The translations under genes were made by a program, and so were the position numbers. The notes under the pieces were generated by a model, which saw nothing but the letters and a program-made list of their open reading frames with translations, was not told the origin of the DNA and made no database searches. From Anaeroplasma bactoclasticum (lineage in GTDB: Bacteria > Bacillota_I > Bacilli_A > Acholeplasmatales > Anaeroplasmataceae), in the NCBI RefSeq assembly GCF_003550015.1, contig NZ_QXEV01000001.1:1-64000 (forward strand): 64,000 nt of DNA, written 5' to 3'. Shown here in pieces: positions 52,027 to 61,671 of this stretch. Numbering within the stretch: position 1 is the stretch's first letter; every line of letters starts with the position of its first letter.

Positions 52027-52962
52027 ATGTATAATTACATCATAACTACGGATGACATAAGTGCCGCAAATGAAAAAATTGAACAAATAAAAAGTAGCCT
52101 GTCATCCGAGTATGATGAAATAAGCTACGATATAGAAGAGGAAGGACTATATTCATTAGTTGATGAATTAACTACAGTGTCCTTATTTGATTCTTTAAAA
52201 TTTGTGGTAGTTAAAGGAGCAGAAGCTATTACTAAGGCTTCCGATGCCCCTCTTAAGGAATTGTATTCAGCAATGAATGATAGAAATTCCGAAAATGTAT
52301 TGATATTCCTATTTACTAAAGATACTGATTATCAAAAGTCAGAAAAGTTTAAGAATTTAAGAAAGTATTCTACCTATATAGATATTAGAATAAAGAATAT
52401 TCCATTAGATCAATATGCAAAGAATGTATTTGAAAATGATGGTTATAAGATTACAGATCAAACTTTAGCATTATTGATTACTTATGTAGATTCCTTATCT
52501 AGCTTAAAAAGAGCAATCGAAATACTTGAGCTTTATAAAGCAGAAGAAAAGAAAATTTTAACAGCGGATATTGAGCTTATGATTACAAAGCCATTAGATA
52601 ATGATGTATATCAGCTAATTAGTGCATTTTTAATAAATCATACAAAGGAAGTATTCTCTATTTATAAAGATTTAAAGGTAGTAAGTAAGATTCAAGTATC
52701 CTTTTTAGTATCTTTACTAATTAACAAATTTCAAGAAATGTATAATGTATCCATATTATTAAAGGGTGGAATGAGTCAAAATGATATTGCAGCTTTATTT
52801 AATGTTTCTCAAGGTAGAGCATATTATATGGTGAAGAATGCAAAATCCTCAAATTTGGGTAAAATCAAAGCCAATCTTGAAGATTTAGTTAAACTTGATG
52901 CAGATATTAAAAGTGGTAAGATTAAGGAAGACTTAGGTCTTGAATTATTCTTCTTAAAGTAA
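52027..52962 (+). CDS. holA: DNA polymerase III delta subunit
   Basis: A 311-residue HolA, the clamp-loader wrench subunit. The N-terminal AAA-like domain is weakly conserved; the C-terminal collar domain shows QISAFLINHTKEVFSIYKDL and FQEMYNVSILLKGGMSQNDI-like helices typical of the family. The position next to rpsT (convergent) is conserved in Bacillota. It starts one base after the malQ stop and ends at a perfect terminator. Confidence 0.88.
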   Translation: MYNYIITTDDISAANEKIEQIKSSLSSEYDEISYDIEEEGLYSLVDELTTVSLFDSLKFVVVKGAEAITKASDAPLKELYSAMNDRNSENVLIFLFTKDTDYQKSEKFKNLRKYSTYIDIRIKNIPLDQYAKNVFENDGYKITDQTLALLITYVDSLSSLKRAIEILELYKAEEKKILTADIELMITKPLDNDVYQLISAFLINHTKEVFSIYKDLKVVSKIQVSFLVSLLINKFQEMYNVSILLKGGMSQNDIAALFNVSQGRAYYMVKNAKSSNLGKIKANLEDLVKLDADIKSGKIKEDLGLELFFLK

Positions 52963-52966
52963 TATA

Positions 52967-52991
52967 AAAACCTCCTGCCTGGAGGTTTTTT
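52967..52991 (+). terminator. Terminator of rimM-trmD-malQ-holA
   Basis: AAAACCTCC (52967-52975) and GGAGGTTTT (52981-52989), then T. The stem contains an anti-Shine-Dalgarno-like CCTCC. Confidence 0.9.
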
Positions 52992-52998
52992 ATATAAC

Positions 52999-53029
52999 AA
53001 AAAAAGCATCTCATATGGATGCTTTTTTG
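52999..53029 (-). terminator. rpsT terminator (possibly bidirectional)
   Basis: AAAAAAGCATC and GATGCTTTTTT (53000-53028) form a symmetric stem with T-runs on both strands. Confidence 0.8.
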
Positions 53030-53055
53030 TTTAAACTTTAGTTAAACAATATCTA

Positions 53056-53319
53056 TTACTTTAATGTATTAACTGCAGAAGCTAATTCAGACTTATGTCT
53101 AGCAACATAATTCTTATGAACGATGCCCTTAGCCTGTGCCTTGTCTAACTTCTTATAAGCGTAGCTTAAAGCCTCCTGAGCCTTAGCAGCATCTTTAGCC
53201 TCAACTGCAGCGAATACAGCCTTCATTGCAGTTTTTAAAGATGATTTGAATGCTACATTTGCTTTTCTAGCCTTTTCATTTGTACCAACACGCTTAATCT
53301 GTTGTTTAATGTTTGCCAT
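53056..53319 (-). CDS. rpsT: Ribosomal protein S20
   Basis: An 87-residue, Lys/Ala-rich S20: ANIKQQIKRVGTNEKARKAN at the N-terminus and ALSYAYKKLDKAQAKGIVHK are typical. It is a small-subunit protein at the bottom of the 30S body. GGAGGTG precedes the ATG. It is a single gene, convergent with holA. Confidence 0.96.
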   Translation of the reverse strand: MANIKQQIKRVGTNEKARKANVAFKSSLKTAMKAVFAAVEAKDAAKAQEALSYAYKKLDKAQAKGIVHKNYVARHKSELASAVNTLK

Positions 53320-53512
53320 AGTTTTTCACCTCCGCTATCACATGCAATGACAATTATATCATTACAGAAATACTAAATCAAGTAAAAAATTAATTTTTTC
53401 CATGTATAATACTATCACTGTTTTCTATAGCGTTTTCATGGATTTCTTCATATCCAAATAGGAATATTCTTTCAAATTCTTCATCTGAAATTTCTGGTAT
53501 AGTATTAGAGAA

Positions 53513-53535
53513 AAGCAGCATTATGTGCTGCTTAA
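53513..53535 (-). terminator. mutY terminator-like hairpin
   Basis: AAGCAGCA and TGCTGCTT (inside 53513-53535) form an eight-base stem followed on the minus strand by TTCTC. It overlaps the end of mutY. The T-run is weak. Confidence 0.55.
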
Positions 53536-54545
53536 AATGGCAAGAATTTTTTATATGCAGTTGGAAGTCCAATCGTGTTTAAGATTTCATCTTTTGTATA
53601 GGAATTATAATTTAATAAGTCTTTTGAATAGCATAGATAAGCCTTAATATTCCAAAGCTGATGCGAGAATATATGCTTGCCTTCTTTTATAAATTCAACA
53701 TTATAAATATCTATATTATATTTATTCTTTATTTCATCAATGATTTCATAATCCATTAAAAAGGAATTAATTAATATAGGGGCTTGTAATCCTTTTAATA
53801 CACCATCTTCCTTTGGAAGAAGTATGTATTTATTTCCATCTGTAATAAATATCATAGAATATTCTAAATATTGTTTTTCCATCTTTTCTTTTTTCTTTGG
53901 ATAATCTAAAACTAGATTTTCTCTTTTTGCCTTACAAAAAGAAGAAAGAGGACAAATATCACATAATGCAATCTTTGGCATACAAACGGTTGCCCCTAAA
54001 TCCATTAATGCTTCATTAAACATACCAGGTGTATCTGGGATAATCTTTTCTATTTTTTCTTTATAATACTTTTTAGTAGTATCCTTTAATATATCCTTAT
54101 CATCTAAATATAATCTAGAAAACACTCGAAGTACATTTCCATCCACTGCAGCTATTTTTTCGTTATACGCTCTAGATAGTATGGCTCCTGCAGTATACAT
54201 ACCTATACCTGGAAGATTAATTGCATCCTTATAATCTTTTGGAAATTCACCATTATATTTATTTACTATTTCTTGAGCACATTTTTTTAAATTCTTGGCT
54301 CTAGAATAATAACCTAATCCTTCCCATAGCTTATATAATTCACTATCTTCTAGATTTGCTAGCATAAAAAAATTAGATGCTTTATTTAAAAACCTATGAT
54401 AATAGGGCTTAACAGCTTCAACTTTTGTTTGTTGAAGCATAATTTCACTAATATATATTTCATATGGAGAGACATCGCCTCTCCAAGGTAAATCTCTTTT
54501 ATTTTGGTTAAACCAAGTAAGTAGAGGTATTACAATTTCTTTCAT
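53532..54545 (-). CDS. mutY: A/G-specific adenine glycosylase
   Basis: A 337-residue MutY. ISEIMLQQTKVEAV holds the catalytic Glu, LPGIGMYTAGAIL is the helix-hairpin-helix, and VDGNVLRV holds the catalytic Asp. The iron-sulfur cluster motif is CMPKIALCDICPLSSFC (spacing 6-2-5). A short C-terminal NUDIX-like domain (MIFITDGNKYILL onward) recognises 8-oxoG. It removes adenine mispaired with 8-oxoguanine. Slightly shorter than E. coli MutY (350). It appears monocistronic. Confidence 0.94.
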   Translation of the reverse strand: MKEIVIPLLTWFNQNKRDLPWRGDVSPYEIYISEIMLQQTKVEAVKPYYHRFLNKASNFFMLANLEDSELYKLWEGLGYYSRAKNLKKCAQEIVNKYNGEFPKDYKDAINLPGIGMYTAGAILSRAYNEKIAAVDGNVLRVFSRLYLDDKDILKDTTKKYYKEKIEKIIPDTPGMFNEALMDLGATVCMPKIALCDICPLSSFCKAKRENLVLDYPKKKEKMEKQYLEYSMIFITDGNKYILLPKEDGVLKGLQAPILINSFLMDYEIIDEIKNKYNIDIYNVEFIKEGKHIFSHQLWNIKAYLCYSKDLLNYNSYTKDEILNTIGLPTAYKKFLPF

Positions 54546-54812
54546 AAAATCACCATAGCAATTATATCATATTTTTGATAAAAAAGAGGGGAAAAGTATA
54601 TATATTTTGAGTAAATTTTAGTGAAGTTGGGAAATGAAAAAATGGCTTAACTACGCCAATTTTTCGTGATATAATTTAGGTATAGACCAAAAAGAAGAAA
54701 TGTTTGGTTTTATAATGGTTTTCTTTTGTAAAAAGAAGATGAAATATTTCTTTTTAAAAATGGCTTTCTATGATATAATATTTTTGATATTTTTTATAGG
54801 GAGTGATTTGGT
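54546..54812. promoter_or_regulatory. AT-rich divergent region between mutY and pgsA-recA
   Basis: No ORF supported. Three -10-like TATAAT boxes are visible (about 54669, 54710 and 54775), so the pgsA-recA transcript may have several starts. No GAAC-N4-GTTC SOS box was seen, although recA is downstream. GGGAGTGAT (54800-54808) serves as the pgsA ribosome binding site. Confidence 0.5.
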
Positions 54813-55427
54813 ATGACATTGCCGAATAAACTTACTATCGGTAGAATTTTAGCAGTACCTGCAATGGTTACTGTTGCATGTATTCCATATTTAAGGGATA
54901 CAAATATGTTTACTATCGATGGAGTAGGATATTTAACGATTGCTAATTTTATAAACTTTATATTATTCATTTTAGCTTCATTTACAGACTTTTTAGATGG
55001 AAAGATTGCAAGAAAATACAATCTAGTAACAACATTTGGAAAGTTTGCAGATCCATTAGCGGATAAGATGTTAGTGTTGACATCCTTCTTAATCCTTATG
55101 ACACAAGGATTAACAGTTAGAGGCTGGCCTAGTGAGCTTGGTATTACACCACTATGGGCAGTAGCTATTATCTTAATTCGTGAGCTTATGGTATCTGGTA
55201 TAAGACTTGTGGCAGCCCAAAAGGGTATTGTAATTGCTGCAGGATGGGCAGGAAAGGTTAAGACTTTTGTAACTATGGTTGCATTAGCATTTGTTTTCTT
55301 AGCTACAATTCATATTTCAATAGCTATTATCGCATTAATTTTAGTTTATGCTTCAGTAATCCTTACAGTATATTCTGGCGTTGTTTATTTCATTAACGCA
55401 AAAGATATGCTACTTGAATCAGTATAA
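54813..55427 (+). CDS. pgsA: Phosphatidylglycerophosphate synthase
   Basis: A 204-residue CDP-alcohol phosphatidyltransferase with about five membrane helices. The catalytic motif DGKIARKYNLVTTFGKFADP and the following ADKML fit DG-x2-AR-x8-G-x3-D-x3-D. It joins CDP-diacylglycerol and glycerol-3-phosphate, the first committed step to phosphatidylglycerol. The order pgsA-recA (15-base gap) is normal in Bacillota. Confidence 0.95.
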   Translation: MTLPNKLTIGRILAVPAMVTVACIPYLRDTNMFTIDGVGYLTIANFINFILFILASFTDFLDGKIARKYNLVTTFGKFADPLADKMLVLTSFLILMTQGLTVRGWPSELGITPLWAVAIILIRELMVSGIRLVAAQKGIVIAAGWAGKVKTFVTMVALAFVFLATIHISIAIIALILVYASVILTVYSGVVYFINAKDMLLESV

Positions 55428-55442
55428 TAGGAGGAAAAATAT

Positions 55443-56423
55443 ATGGCAGAAGTCACAAGAGAGCAAGCTCTTGAAAATGCACTTAAGACCATTGAAAAAG
55501 AGTTTGGTAAAGGCTCTGTTATGCGTCTTGGGGACCGTGTAGATCAGAAGGTTGAGGTTATCCCAACTGGTTCTATTGGACTTGATAAAGCGTTAGGTGT
55601 TGGTGGATATCCTAAGGGAAGAGTCATTGAAGTATATGGTCCTGAATCTTCAGGTAAAACTACATTTGCCTTACATGCGATTGCAAATGCTCAGGCTGCT
55701 GGTGGTTATGCAGCATTCATTGATGCAGAGCATGCATTAGACCCAGTTTATGCAAAGAATTTAGGCGTAGACGTTGAAAATTTAATTTTATCTCAGCCAG
55801 ATTCTGGTGAGCAGGCTTTGGAGATTGCAGAAGCATTAATTAAGAGTGGATCTGTAGATATTATTGTAATAGACTCTGTTGCAGCGTTAGTTCCTGAAGC
55901 AGAATTAAATGGTGATATGGGAGATTCCCATGTAGGCTTACATGCGAGATTAATGTCTCAGGCAATGCGTAAGCTATCTGGTATTATTGCGAAAACAAAT
56001 TGTGTTGCGATTTTCATCAATCAGATTCGTGAAAAGGTTGGTGTTATGTTTGGTAACCCTGAAACAACAACTGGCGGTAGAGCATTAAAGTTCTTCGCAT
56101 CTGTTCGTATGGAAATTAGAAAGGGTGAAGCTATCAAGGATGGTACAATGGTTATTGGTAACCGTACAAGCATTAAGGTTGTTAAGAATAAGGTTGCACC
56201 TCCATTCAAGACTGCAGAAGTAGATATTATTTTTGGTAAGGGTATTTCTAAGATTGGTGAAATCGTAGATATGGCTTGTCAAGCAGATATTATTCATAAG
56301 TCTGGAGCTTGGTTTTCTTATGAAGGAAATAAGATTGGCCAGGGCCGTGAGAATGCTAAAGAATTCTTACTTAATAATTCAGAAATTGCAAAAGAAATTG
56401 AAGATAAAGTTAGAGCTTTATAA
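55443..56423 (+). CDS. recA: Recombinase RecA
   Basis: A 326-residue RecA. Walker A is GPESSGKT at 66-73, Walker B region [12 protein letters not shown], loop L2 around [20 protein letters not shown]. The C-terminal tail is short compared with the usual 340-350 residues and lacks the long acidic end. It catalyses strand exchange and LexA cleavage. AddAB at 43.8-49.3 kb is its likely DNA-end loader. Confidence 0.98.
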   Translation: MAEVTREQALENALKTIEKEFGKGSVMRLGDRVDQKVEVIPTGSIGLDKALGVGGYPKGRVIEVYGPESSGKTTFALHAIANAQAAGGYAAFIDAEHALDPVYAKNLGVDVENLILSQPDSGEQALEIAEALIKSGSVDIIVIDSVAALVPEAELNGDMGDSHVGLHARLMSQAMRKLSGIIAKTNCVAIFINQIREKVGVMFGNPETTTGGRALKFFASVRMEIRKGEAIKDGTMVIGNRTSIKVVKNKVAPPFKTAEVDIIFGKGISKIGEIVDMACQADIIHKSGAWFSYEGNKIGQGRENAKEFLLNNSEIAKEIEDKVRAL

Positions 56424-56443
56424 AAGATTCGAAAGAAGATTTT

Positions 56444-56470
56444 GGGGACTTCATAAGTCCCCTAATTTCT
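56444..56470 (+). terminator. recA terminator
   Basis: GGGGACTT (56444-56451) and AAGTCCCC (56455-56462), followed by a short T-rich stretch. Confidence 0.78.
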
Positions 56471-56472
56471 TG

Positions 56473-56501
56473 TTGACTTTGTATTTTCAATTTGCTATAA
56501 T
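56473..56501 (+). promoter_or_regulatory. tRNA-Ser promoter
   Basis: TTGACT (56473-56478), 17 bases, TATAAT (56496-56501), 21 bases before the tRNA. Confidence 0.8.
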
Positions 56502-56522
56502 GATGTAGCAACCTTGGTAGAT

Positions 56523-56613
56523 GTCGACGTACTCAAGAGGCTCAAGAGGCTTCCCTGCTAAGGAAGTAGGTTGGGTAACTGGCGCGAGGGTTCGAATCCC
56601 TCCGTCGACGCCA
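56523..56613 (+). tRNA. tRNA-Ser (anticodon GCU)
   Basis: A class II tRNA. Acceptor GTCGACG (56523-56529) pairs with CGTCGAC (56603-56609); discriminator G and an encoded CCA (56611-56613) follow. Anticodon GCT is at 56557-56559 within the stem CTTCC/GGAAG, decoding AGC and AGU. The long variable arm and the T-arm GAGGGTTCGAATCCCTC are intact. It is a stand-alone gene with its own promoter and terminator. Confidence 0.96.
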
Positions 56614-56621
56614 CGTAGGTA

Positions 56622-56655
56622 AAATGCGGCTTTCATAAAGAAGGTCGCTTTTTTG
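56622..56655 (+). terminator. tRNA-Ser terminator
   Basis: GCGGC (56626-56630) pairs with GTCGC (56644-56648), with one G-T pair, followed by a T-run. Confidence 0.7.
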
Positions 56656-56771
56656 TTTACATTTTTTTAAGATTTGTTTAAAACATTGTAAAAAAATAAA
56701 CCCTGTTCACTTTTGCTCATTTTAACTCTATCATTTTGTGATATAAATATAAGTGAAGCGAGGGGATTTTT

Positions 56772-58580
56772 ATGAAGAAACATATTGTATTTTGGATAAT
56801 ATTTCCGATTGTTACACTATTTTTAATCGCAATAACTTTATTCTATATGGATTTGGCAAATGGACCAATTATATATCTTATTTTAGAATTAATCGCTATT
56901 GGAGTATATATTGCATTTAGCATAATACTAATTAATAAGAGGAAAGCAATAAGATTAATCCCATTTTTAGCTATGGGTATTACTACTGTTTTACTTTTTA
57001 TGCTATCTCATCCATCCAAAGCGGTAAAAAGAGCAGTGGATGGTCCATATATGGAAACAGAAGTATTAACATTAAAAAATGGTGATGTAAAAGGATTATA
57101 TAATGAAGATAAAACGGTTCGTGTTTATGCATCTATTCCTTATGCTGCTCCACCTGTTGGCAATTTAAGATGGAAGGAGCCTAAAGAGGTTTCTAATTGG
57201 GAAGGGGTACTAGATTGTACGAATTTTGCTCCTATCTCTATGCAAAAGGAAAGTAATGCGATTACAAATACTTTAGTAGATATTTATGCGGAAAAGAGTT
57301 GGCACCCAGATTATAATTCTTATCCAACGCAATATATGAGTGAGGATTCCTTATATTTAAATATTTGGAGACCTAATACAGAAGAAGAAAATCTACCTAT
57401 ATTGGTATATATCCATGGAGGCTCACTCACTGGTGGTAATTCCAATAGTAGTGATTATAATGGAGAAGCAATGGCCAAAAAGGGTGTCATTATGATTACT
57501 GTTGCTTACCGCTTAGGTGTTTTTGGCTATTTGGCTTTAGATGAACTTCAAAATGAATCACCAAATGGAACAACTGGTAATTATGGATTATTAGACCAAA
57601 TTCAAGCATTAAAGTGGATTAATGAGAATGCAAGCTACTTTGGTGGCGATAAAAATAATATTACGATAGCCGGAGAATCTGCAGGATCTAGTTCTGTATC
57701 TGCATTATGTGTTAGTCCTCTTGCGAAGGGATTATTTAAAAGAGCTATTGGTGAATCATCATCTATAGTTGGTGCATATCCTCCTCATACTTTTAGAAGC
57801 TTAGATGATGCTCTTTCTACAGGAAAGAGTATTATGAAAAATATGGGATGTAATAGTTTAGAAGAATTAAGGAATGTTTCTGCAGAGAAACTTGTAGATG
57901 CATCCTATCTGAATTCATCTATGACTATCGATGGCTATGCTATAACAAAATCTCCAAACTTGGTTTATTTAAATCACGAAAACAATGAAGAAGCATTATT
58001 AAATGGATATAATGTCTTAGAAGCAGACGCATTTGTTATTCCTACGATGCTATTTGATTTACCAAATAAGAATAATATTAAGTCAAAGCTTACGGATTAT
58101 TTCGATGAAAAGCTTGCTTTAGATATGATGGAATTATATAAGGATGAAATTGATAAGGATGCATTTAGTGTATTCAATGAAATCATTTCAGCCTATTGGT
58201 TTTTTATGCCACATTATGAATGGTCAACTCTAGCATATAATAATGGAGAGGATGTGTATTGTTATCAATTTACTAAGGAAAATGGATACTATGGTACATA
58301 TCATTCTGGTGAGATTATTTATGCTTATGGTAATATTTCTAAATCAAAACATGGCTTTGCTTATAATGAAAGTGATTATAAATTATCTGATATAATGCTA
58401 TCTTACTGGAGCAATTTCGCAAAATATGGTAATCCAAATGGAGAAGGATTAGAAACTTGGGATAAATGGGATAGTAATAAGAATAACTTATTAGAGCTTG
58501 GAGAAGTAATTCAAGTGATTCCAGAAAAATATATTGGAGCTTATCAAATTATTGATGAGTGGAATAGAAGAACAAAATAA
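56772..58580 (+). CDS. Membrane-anchored type-B carboxylesterase
   Basis: A 602-residue carboxylesterase with three hydrophobic segments in the first 80 residues, then the catalytic domain outside or inside the membrane. Signatures: IPYAAPPVGNLRW, SEDSLYLNIWRP, IHGGSLTGGNS (oxyanion hole) and AGESAGSSSV with nucleophile Ser303; the His lies in YGTYHSGEIIYAYG. Such enzymes split short-chain or aromatic esters. The membrane anchor is unusual for the family. A single gene, with a GAGG ribosome binding site and its own terminator. Confidence 0.9.
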   Translation: MKKHIVFWIIFPIVTLFLIAITLFYMDLANGPIIYLILELIAIGVYIAFSIILINKRKAIRLIPFLAMGITTVLLFMLSHPSKAVKRAVDGPYMETEVLTLKNGDVKGLYNEDKTVRVYASIPYAAPPVGNLRWKEPKEVSNWEGVLDCTNFAPISMQKESNAITNTLVDIYAEKSWHPDYNSYPTQYMSEDSLYLNIWRPNTEEENLPILVYIHGGSLTGGNSNSSDYNGEAMAKKGVIMITVAYRLGVFGYLALDELQNESPNGTTGNYGLLDQIQALKWINENASYFGGDKNNITIAGESAGSSSVSALCVSPLAKGLFKRAIGESSSIVGAYPPHTFRSLDDALSTGKSIMKNMGCNSLEELRNVSAEKLVDASYLNSSMTIDGYAITKSPNLVYLNHENNEEALLNGYNVLEADAFVIPTMLFDLPNKNNIKSKLTDYFDEKLALDMMELYKDEIDKDAFSVFNEIISAYWFFMPHYEWSTLAYNNGEDVYCYQFTKENGYYGTYHSGEIIYAYGNISKSKHGFAYNESDYKLSDIMLSYWSNFAKYGNPNGEGLETWDKWDSNKNNLLELGEVIQVIPEKYIGAYQIIDEWNRRTK

Positions 58581-58582
58581 AG

Positions 58583-58609
58583 AAGAGGAGCTATTTGTGC
58601 TCCTCTTTT
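58583..58609 (+). terminator. Terminator between convergent genes
   Basis: AAGAGGAGC (58583-58591) and GCTCCTCTT (58599-58607), then T. It reaches into the end of the opposing gene. Confidence 0.82.
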
Positions 58610-61575
58610 CTATAGTCCTCATAGAAGGATAATCTATTTTTACCTGCATCTTTAGATGCATATAAAACTTTATCTACAGCTTCATATTGTTCATCAAAGC
58701 TTCTAAATGTACCATCATTTACCGCAACTCCGACAGAGAATGTTGTAGATTTTTCCAGTAGGGAAATTCGCATGGAAATCTTATCGAAGATTTCTTTGGC
58801 GATTTTTTTATAATCATCTGTTGGTTTAACAAAAATGGCTAACATGAATTCATCTCCACCCATTCGACATGCAAGATCATGATCTTTAGTTACAGATAAT
58901 AATACTTGACCAATTTGAATTAAGAATTCATCACCCGCATGGTGTCCATAGGTATCATTGAATTTTTTAAAGTTATCTAAATCCATCATAACAAGCATGG
59001 ATTTTAATTCAGGACATTCAAATCTCTTTTGTTCTATATCATTTACAAATGCGATATGAGTTAAAAGACCAGTTAGAGAATCTCTTCTATAGGTATCTTC
59101 CCATTTCTTTAATTGAACTTCAGATTTTTGTTCCATTGATTTTGCAAGAAGCTTTGCAGCATAAGTGGTAGAAGAATTAACAATGACAATTTCTGATTTT
59201 TCTTCTCTAGCTATAGAATCAAAATACTTTCTACCAAAACAATATACGGTTTTAATAGAACCATCTTTACAAAGAATTCTATGCTCTATATATGCCATAG
59301 AATTCATTCTTAATTGTTTTTCTACCTCTAAGATATAATCAGCTCTATCTTCCTTTGGAAGTAAATCCTTTTGGGAAAGCTCCTTTTCCTTTATATCCTT
59401 TAGAGTATATCCTGTGATTTCTGTAAATTCCTTATCAATTTCAACAATTCTCATTTCACTGTCTATAATATATTTTGAATATATCATTGGATGAATATTT
59501 CCATGAGAAGTCTCTTCATTATTGTCATTTGTAATTGTTTGAGTTGGAACTACTTTAGCATCCTGATTGATAGATATTTCATATCCATTATTTAGCATGC
59601 TTATAAATTCTTCAACCATTCTAGGGTCAAACTGACTACCTGCATTATGAATTAAATCTTCCTTAGCCTCTTCAATGGATTTGGCTTTTCGATATGGACG
59701 ATTTGAAATCATTGCATCAAAAGAATCAATAACACTAATGATTCTAGATAGAAGAGGAATGGATTCTCTAGATAATCCATCTGGATAACCCTTACCATCC
59801 CATCTTTCATGATGATATCTAATTTCCTTTGCGATAGTTTTTAATTCGGAAGTTGCATTTGCAATAGCCTCTCCCTTTAAAACATGAGATTTTATAACAA
59901 CCCATTCATCATCAGTTAGTTTTCCTGGTTTATTCAAAACCTCAAGAGGAATACTAATTTTACCAATATCATGTAATAAGCATAATAAGGATAATCTAGA
60001 TTGTTCAATATCCGATAGTCCTAGTCTTTCACCTAAATCTTGACCTAGCTTTTGAGTTCTTTCTACATGAGCAAGTGTATCTGGGTCAGCTTCCTTTAAT
60101 GCTCTAATTAAAGATGAAATAAGTGCAGACCTTGCAGAATCCTTGTCTAATAGCTTTTTAGCTCTTAAGCCTGCAAAGACTCTATGCATTACGGTAACTA
60201 GGTTTTCATCTTCATCAAGTACAGTATCATAAGAATACTGTATTTTTTCTTCAAAGCTTTCGGATAATTCTTTTAGGTATTTTGAACAATCCAGTTTTGT
60301 TTTGTCATAACATATTGCAATTAAATAGGCATCTTGTCCTCTAACATAATATGTGTCCTCAGGGAAGATTTTTCTCATGGTTTCAGACAAGGATTTTAAT
60401 AATTGATCTCCTTTGTTTCTTCCATACATTGTATTAAATACAGATAATTTATTAATATCACATACACATACTGTAGTAGGATTAGGGAAATTCTTTTTGT
60501 TTTCAATTGCAAATTTTCTAAATGGCTCCCAGTTGTGGAAGCCTGTTAACAAGTCTGTATCAAGCTGTGCATCTACAAAAACGAATAAACGACCAATAAT
60601 TTCGTTTCTTTCGTTTCTAAGCATTCTATAATCACATCTTAATGGCTTTTGTTTTCCATATTCATTGATATAGCATTGTAAGGAATATGCATCCTCATCC
60701 ATAATGATGGATAGGTTGCATTTTTGTAAAAATTCCTGAAGTGTGGTTTCTAGTGTAATACCAATAGAAGAAAAGAATTTTTTAGCCTTATCATTTATGA
60801 CAAGCATAGCTTCTTGATAATCATATAAAACAATACCTTGGTCAATGTTTTCAAAAATAAAGGTTTTGAAATGATTTAGCATTCCTTTTTTAGGGAATAC
60901 ATAACATGCCCAATAACAAATCACGGATCCTATAAAATAGAATAGAACTGCATAATCTGCAAGTAACCAATCGGAATTCTTAGGTAAGAATAAGAAGATT
61001 CCATTAATAATAACGATAATTACGAATGTATAGATTATAAATAGGTAAGGGGCTCTATATTCTTTTGGCACCTTAAGGCATTTCACAATTAGCATAGACA
61101 TAATTGCTATAACTAAGGAATAGGAATATGCCAAATGTAGGTAGTAAAATACATTCATTTTATATTCATAATGCATGAAGCTTGTATTTCTTGGAATATA
61201 TTCTATTGCGATTGGATTGAATATATTAACGATAAAGATAATAATTTCAAATAATAGATAGCCCTTTATGATGAAGGATATTATTTTAAAATGATTTTTT
61301 CTGTGTGATATTCTCCAATATACAATAAACGCAAGAAAGCTTAATAATAAGAAATCTATACAGATAAAATATAAGCTAGAGAATACTGCTACAATTGTAT
61401 AATTGTTAGCTACTGCACTAAATGTATAGAAAGAACCTGTTAATATTTCAAAAATACAGGTTATAGCTAAGTACTTTCCTTTCTTATCCTTTTGCCTAAA
61501 AGAATTATAAATAATTAAAATGTTAAAACAGATTACCAAAAGCATAGCAATTTGGAAACCAACAGCAAAGGTCAT
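58591..61575 (-). CDS. Membrane cyclic-di-GMP enzyme: degenerate GGDEF, HD-GYP, PAS, GGDEF
   Basis: A 994-residue signalling protein (numbering below from the upstream ATG at 61584, three residues longer). About seven N-terminal membrane helices (1-240) are followed by a PAS-like region (240-345), a first GGDEF-fold domain whose motif is RGQDA at 415-419 (inactive, perhaps GTP-binding), an HD-GYP phosphodiesterase with HDIGK at 538-542 and HHERWDGKGYP, a PAS domain (about 710-820), and an intact GGDEF (909-913). It could both make and destroy c-di-GMP. GGAG favours the start at 61575; the ATG at 61584 touches it. It is divergent from the Sir2 gene. Confidence 0.88.
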   Translation of the reverse strand: MTFAVGFQIAMLLVICFNILIIYNSFRQKDKKGKYLAITCIFEILTGSFYTFSAVANNYTIVAVFSSLYFICIDFLLLSFLAFIVYWRISHRKNHFKIISFIIKGYLLFEIIIFIVNIFNPIAIEYIPRNTSFMHYEYKMNVFYYLHLAYSYSLVIAIMSMLIVKCLKVPKEYRAPYLFIIYTFVIIVIINGIFLFLPKNSDWLLADYAVLFYFIGSVICYWACYVFPKKGMLNHFKTFIFENIDQGIVLYDYQEAMLVINDKAKKFFSSIGITLETTLQEFLQKCNLSIIMDEDAYSLQCYINEYGKQKPLRCDYRMLRNERNEIIGRLFVFVDAQLDTDLLTGFHNWEPFRKFAIENKKNFPNPTTVCVCDINKLSVFNTMYGRNKGDQLLKSLSETMRKIFPEDTYYVRGQDAYLIAICYDKTKLDCSKYLKELSESFEEKIQYSYDTVLDEDENLVTVMHRVFAGLRAKKLLDKDSARSALISSLIRALKEADPDTLAHVERTQKLGQDLGERLGLSDIEQSRLSLLCLLHDIGKISIPLEVLNKPGKLTDDEWVVIKSHVLKGEAIANATSELKTIAKEIRYHHERWDGKGYPDGLSRESIPLLSRIISVIDSFDAMISNRPYRKAKSIEEAKEDLIHNAGSQFDPRMVEEFISMLNNGYEISINQDAKVVPTQTITNDNNEETSHGNIHPMIYSKYIIDSEMRIVEIDKEFTEITGYTLKDIKEKELSQKDLLPKEDRADYILEVEKQLRMNSMAYIEHRILCKDGSIKTVYCFGRKYFDSIAREEKSEIVIVNSSTTYAAKLLAKSMEQKSEVQLKKWEDTYRRDSLTGLLTHIAFVNDIEQKRFECPELKSMLVMMDLDNFKKFNDTYGHHAGDEFLIQIGQVLLSVTKDHDLACRMGGDEFMLAIFVKPTDDYKKIAKEIFDKISMRISLLEKSTTFSVGVAVNDGTFRSFDEQYEAVDKVLYASKDAGKNRLSFYEDYRKEEHK

Positions 61576-61584
61576 AGGCATCAT

Positions 61585-61671
61585 CTCCTAATTTATTGAA
61601 TTTAAAAAAGTAATTTATTATAATAATTATACACTATTTTTAATGAAAAGGAAATAAACCTAAGTATACAT
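61585..61671. promoter_or_regulatory. Divergent promoter region between the c-di-GMP gene and Sir2
   Basis: Very AT-rich; on the minus strand GTGTATAATTATTATAAT supplies one or two -10 boxes for the large signalling gene. No clear ribosome binding site precedes Sir2, so its initiation may be weak or leaderless. Confidence 0.45.

Noticed and set aside
53390-53572. 60-residue minus-strand ORF at the end of mutY
   Set aside because: It overlaps mutY and a terminator-like hairpin, and no ribosome binding site precedes it. A shorter version from an internal ATG is equally unsupported.
54546-54812. LexA/SOS box for recA
   Set aside because: No GAAC-N4-GTTC or close variant was found in the gap before pgsA or between pgsA and recA.
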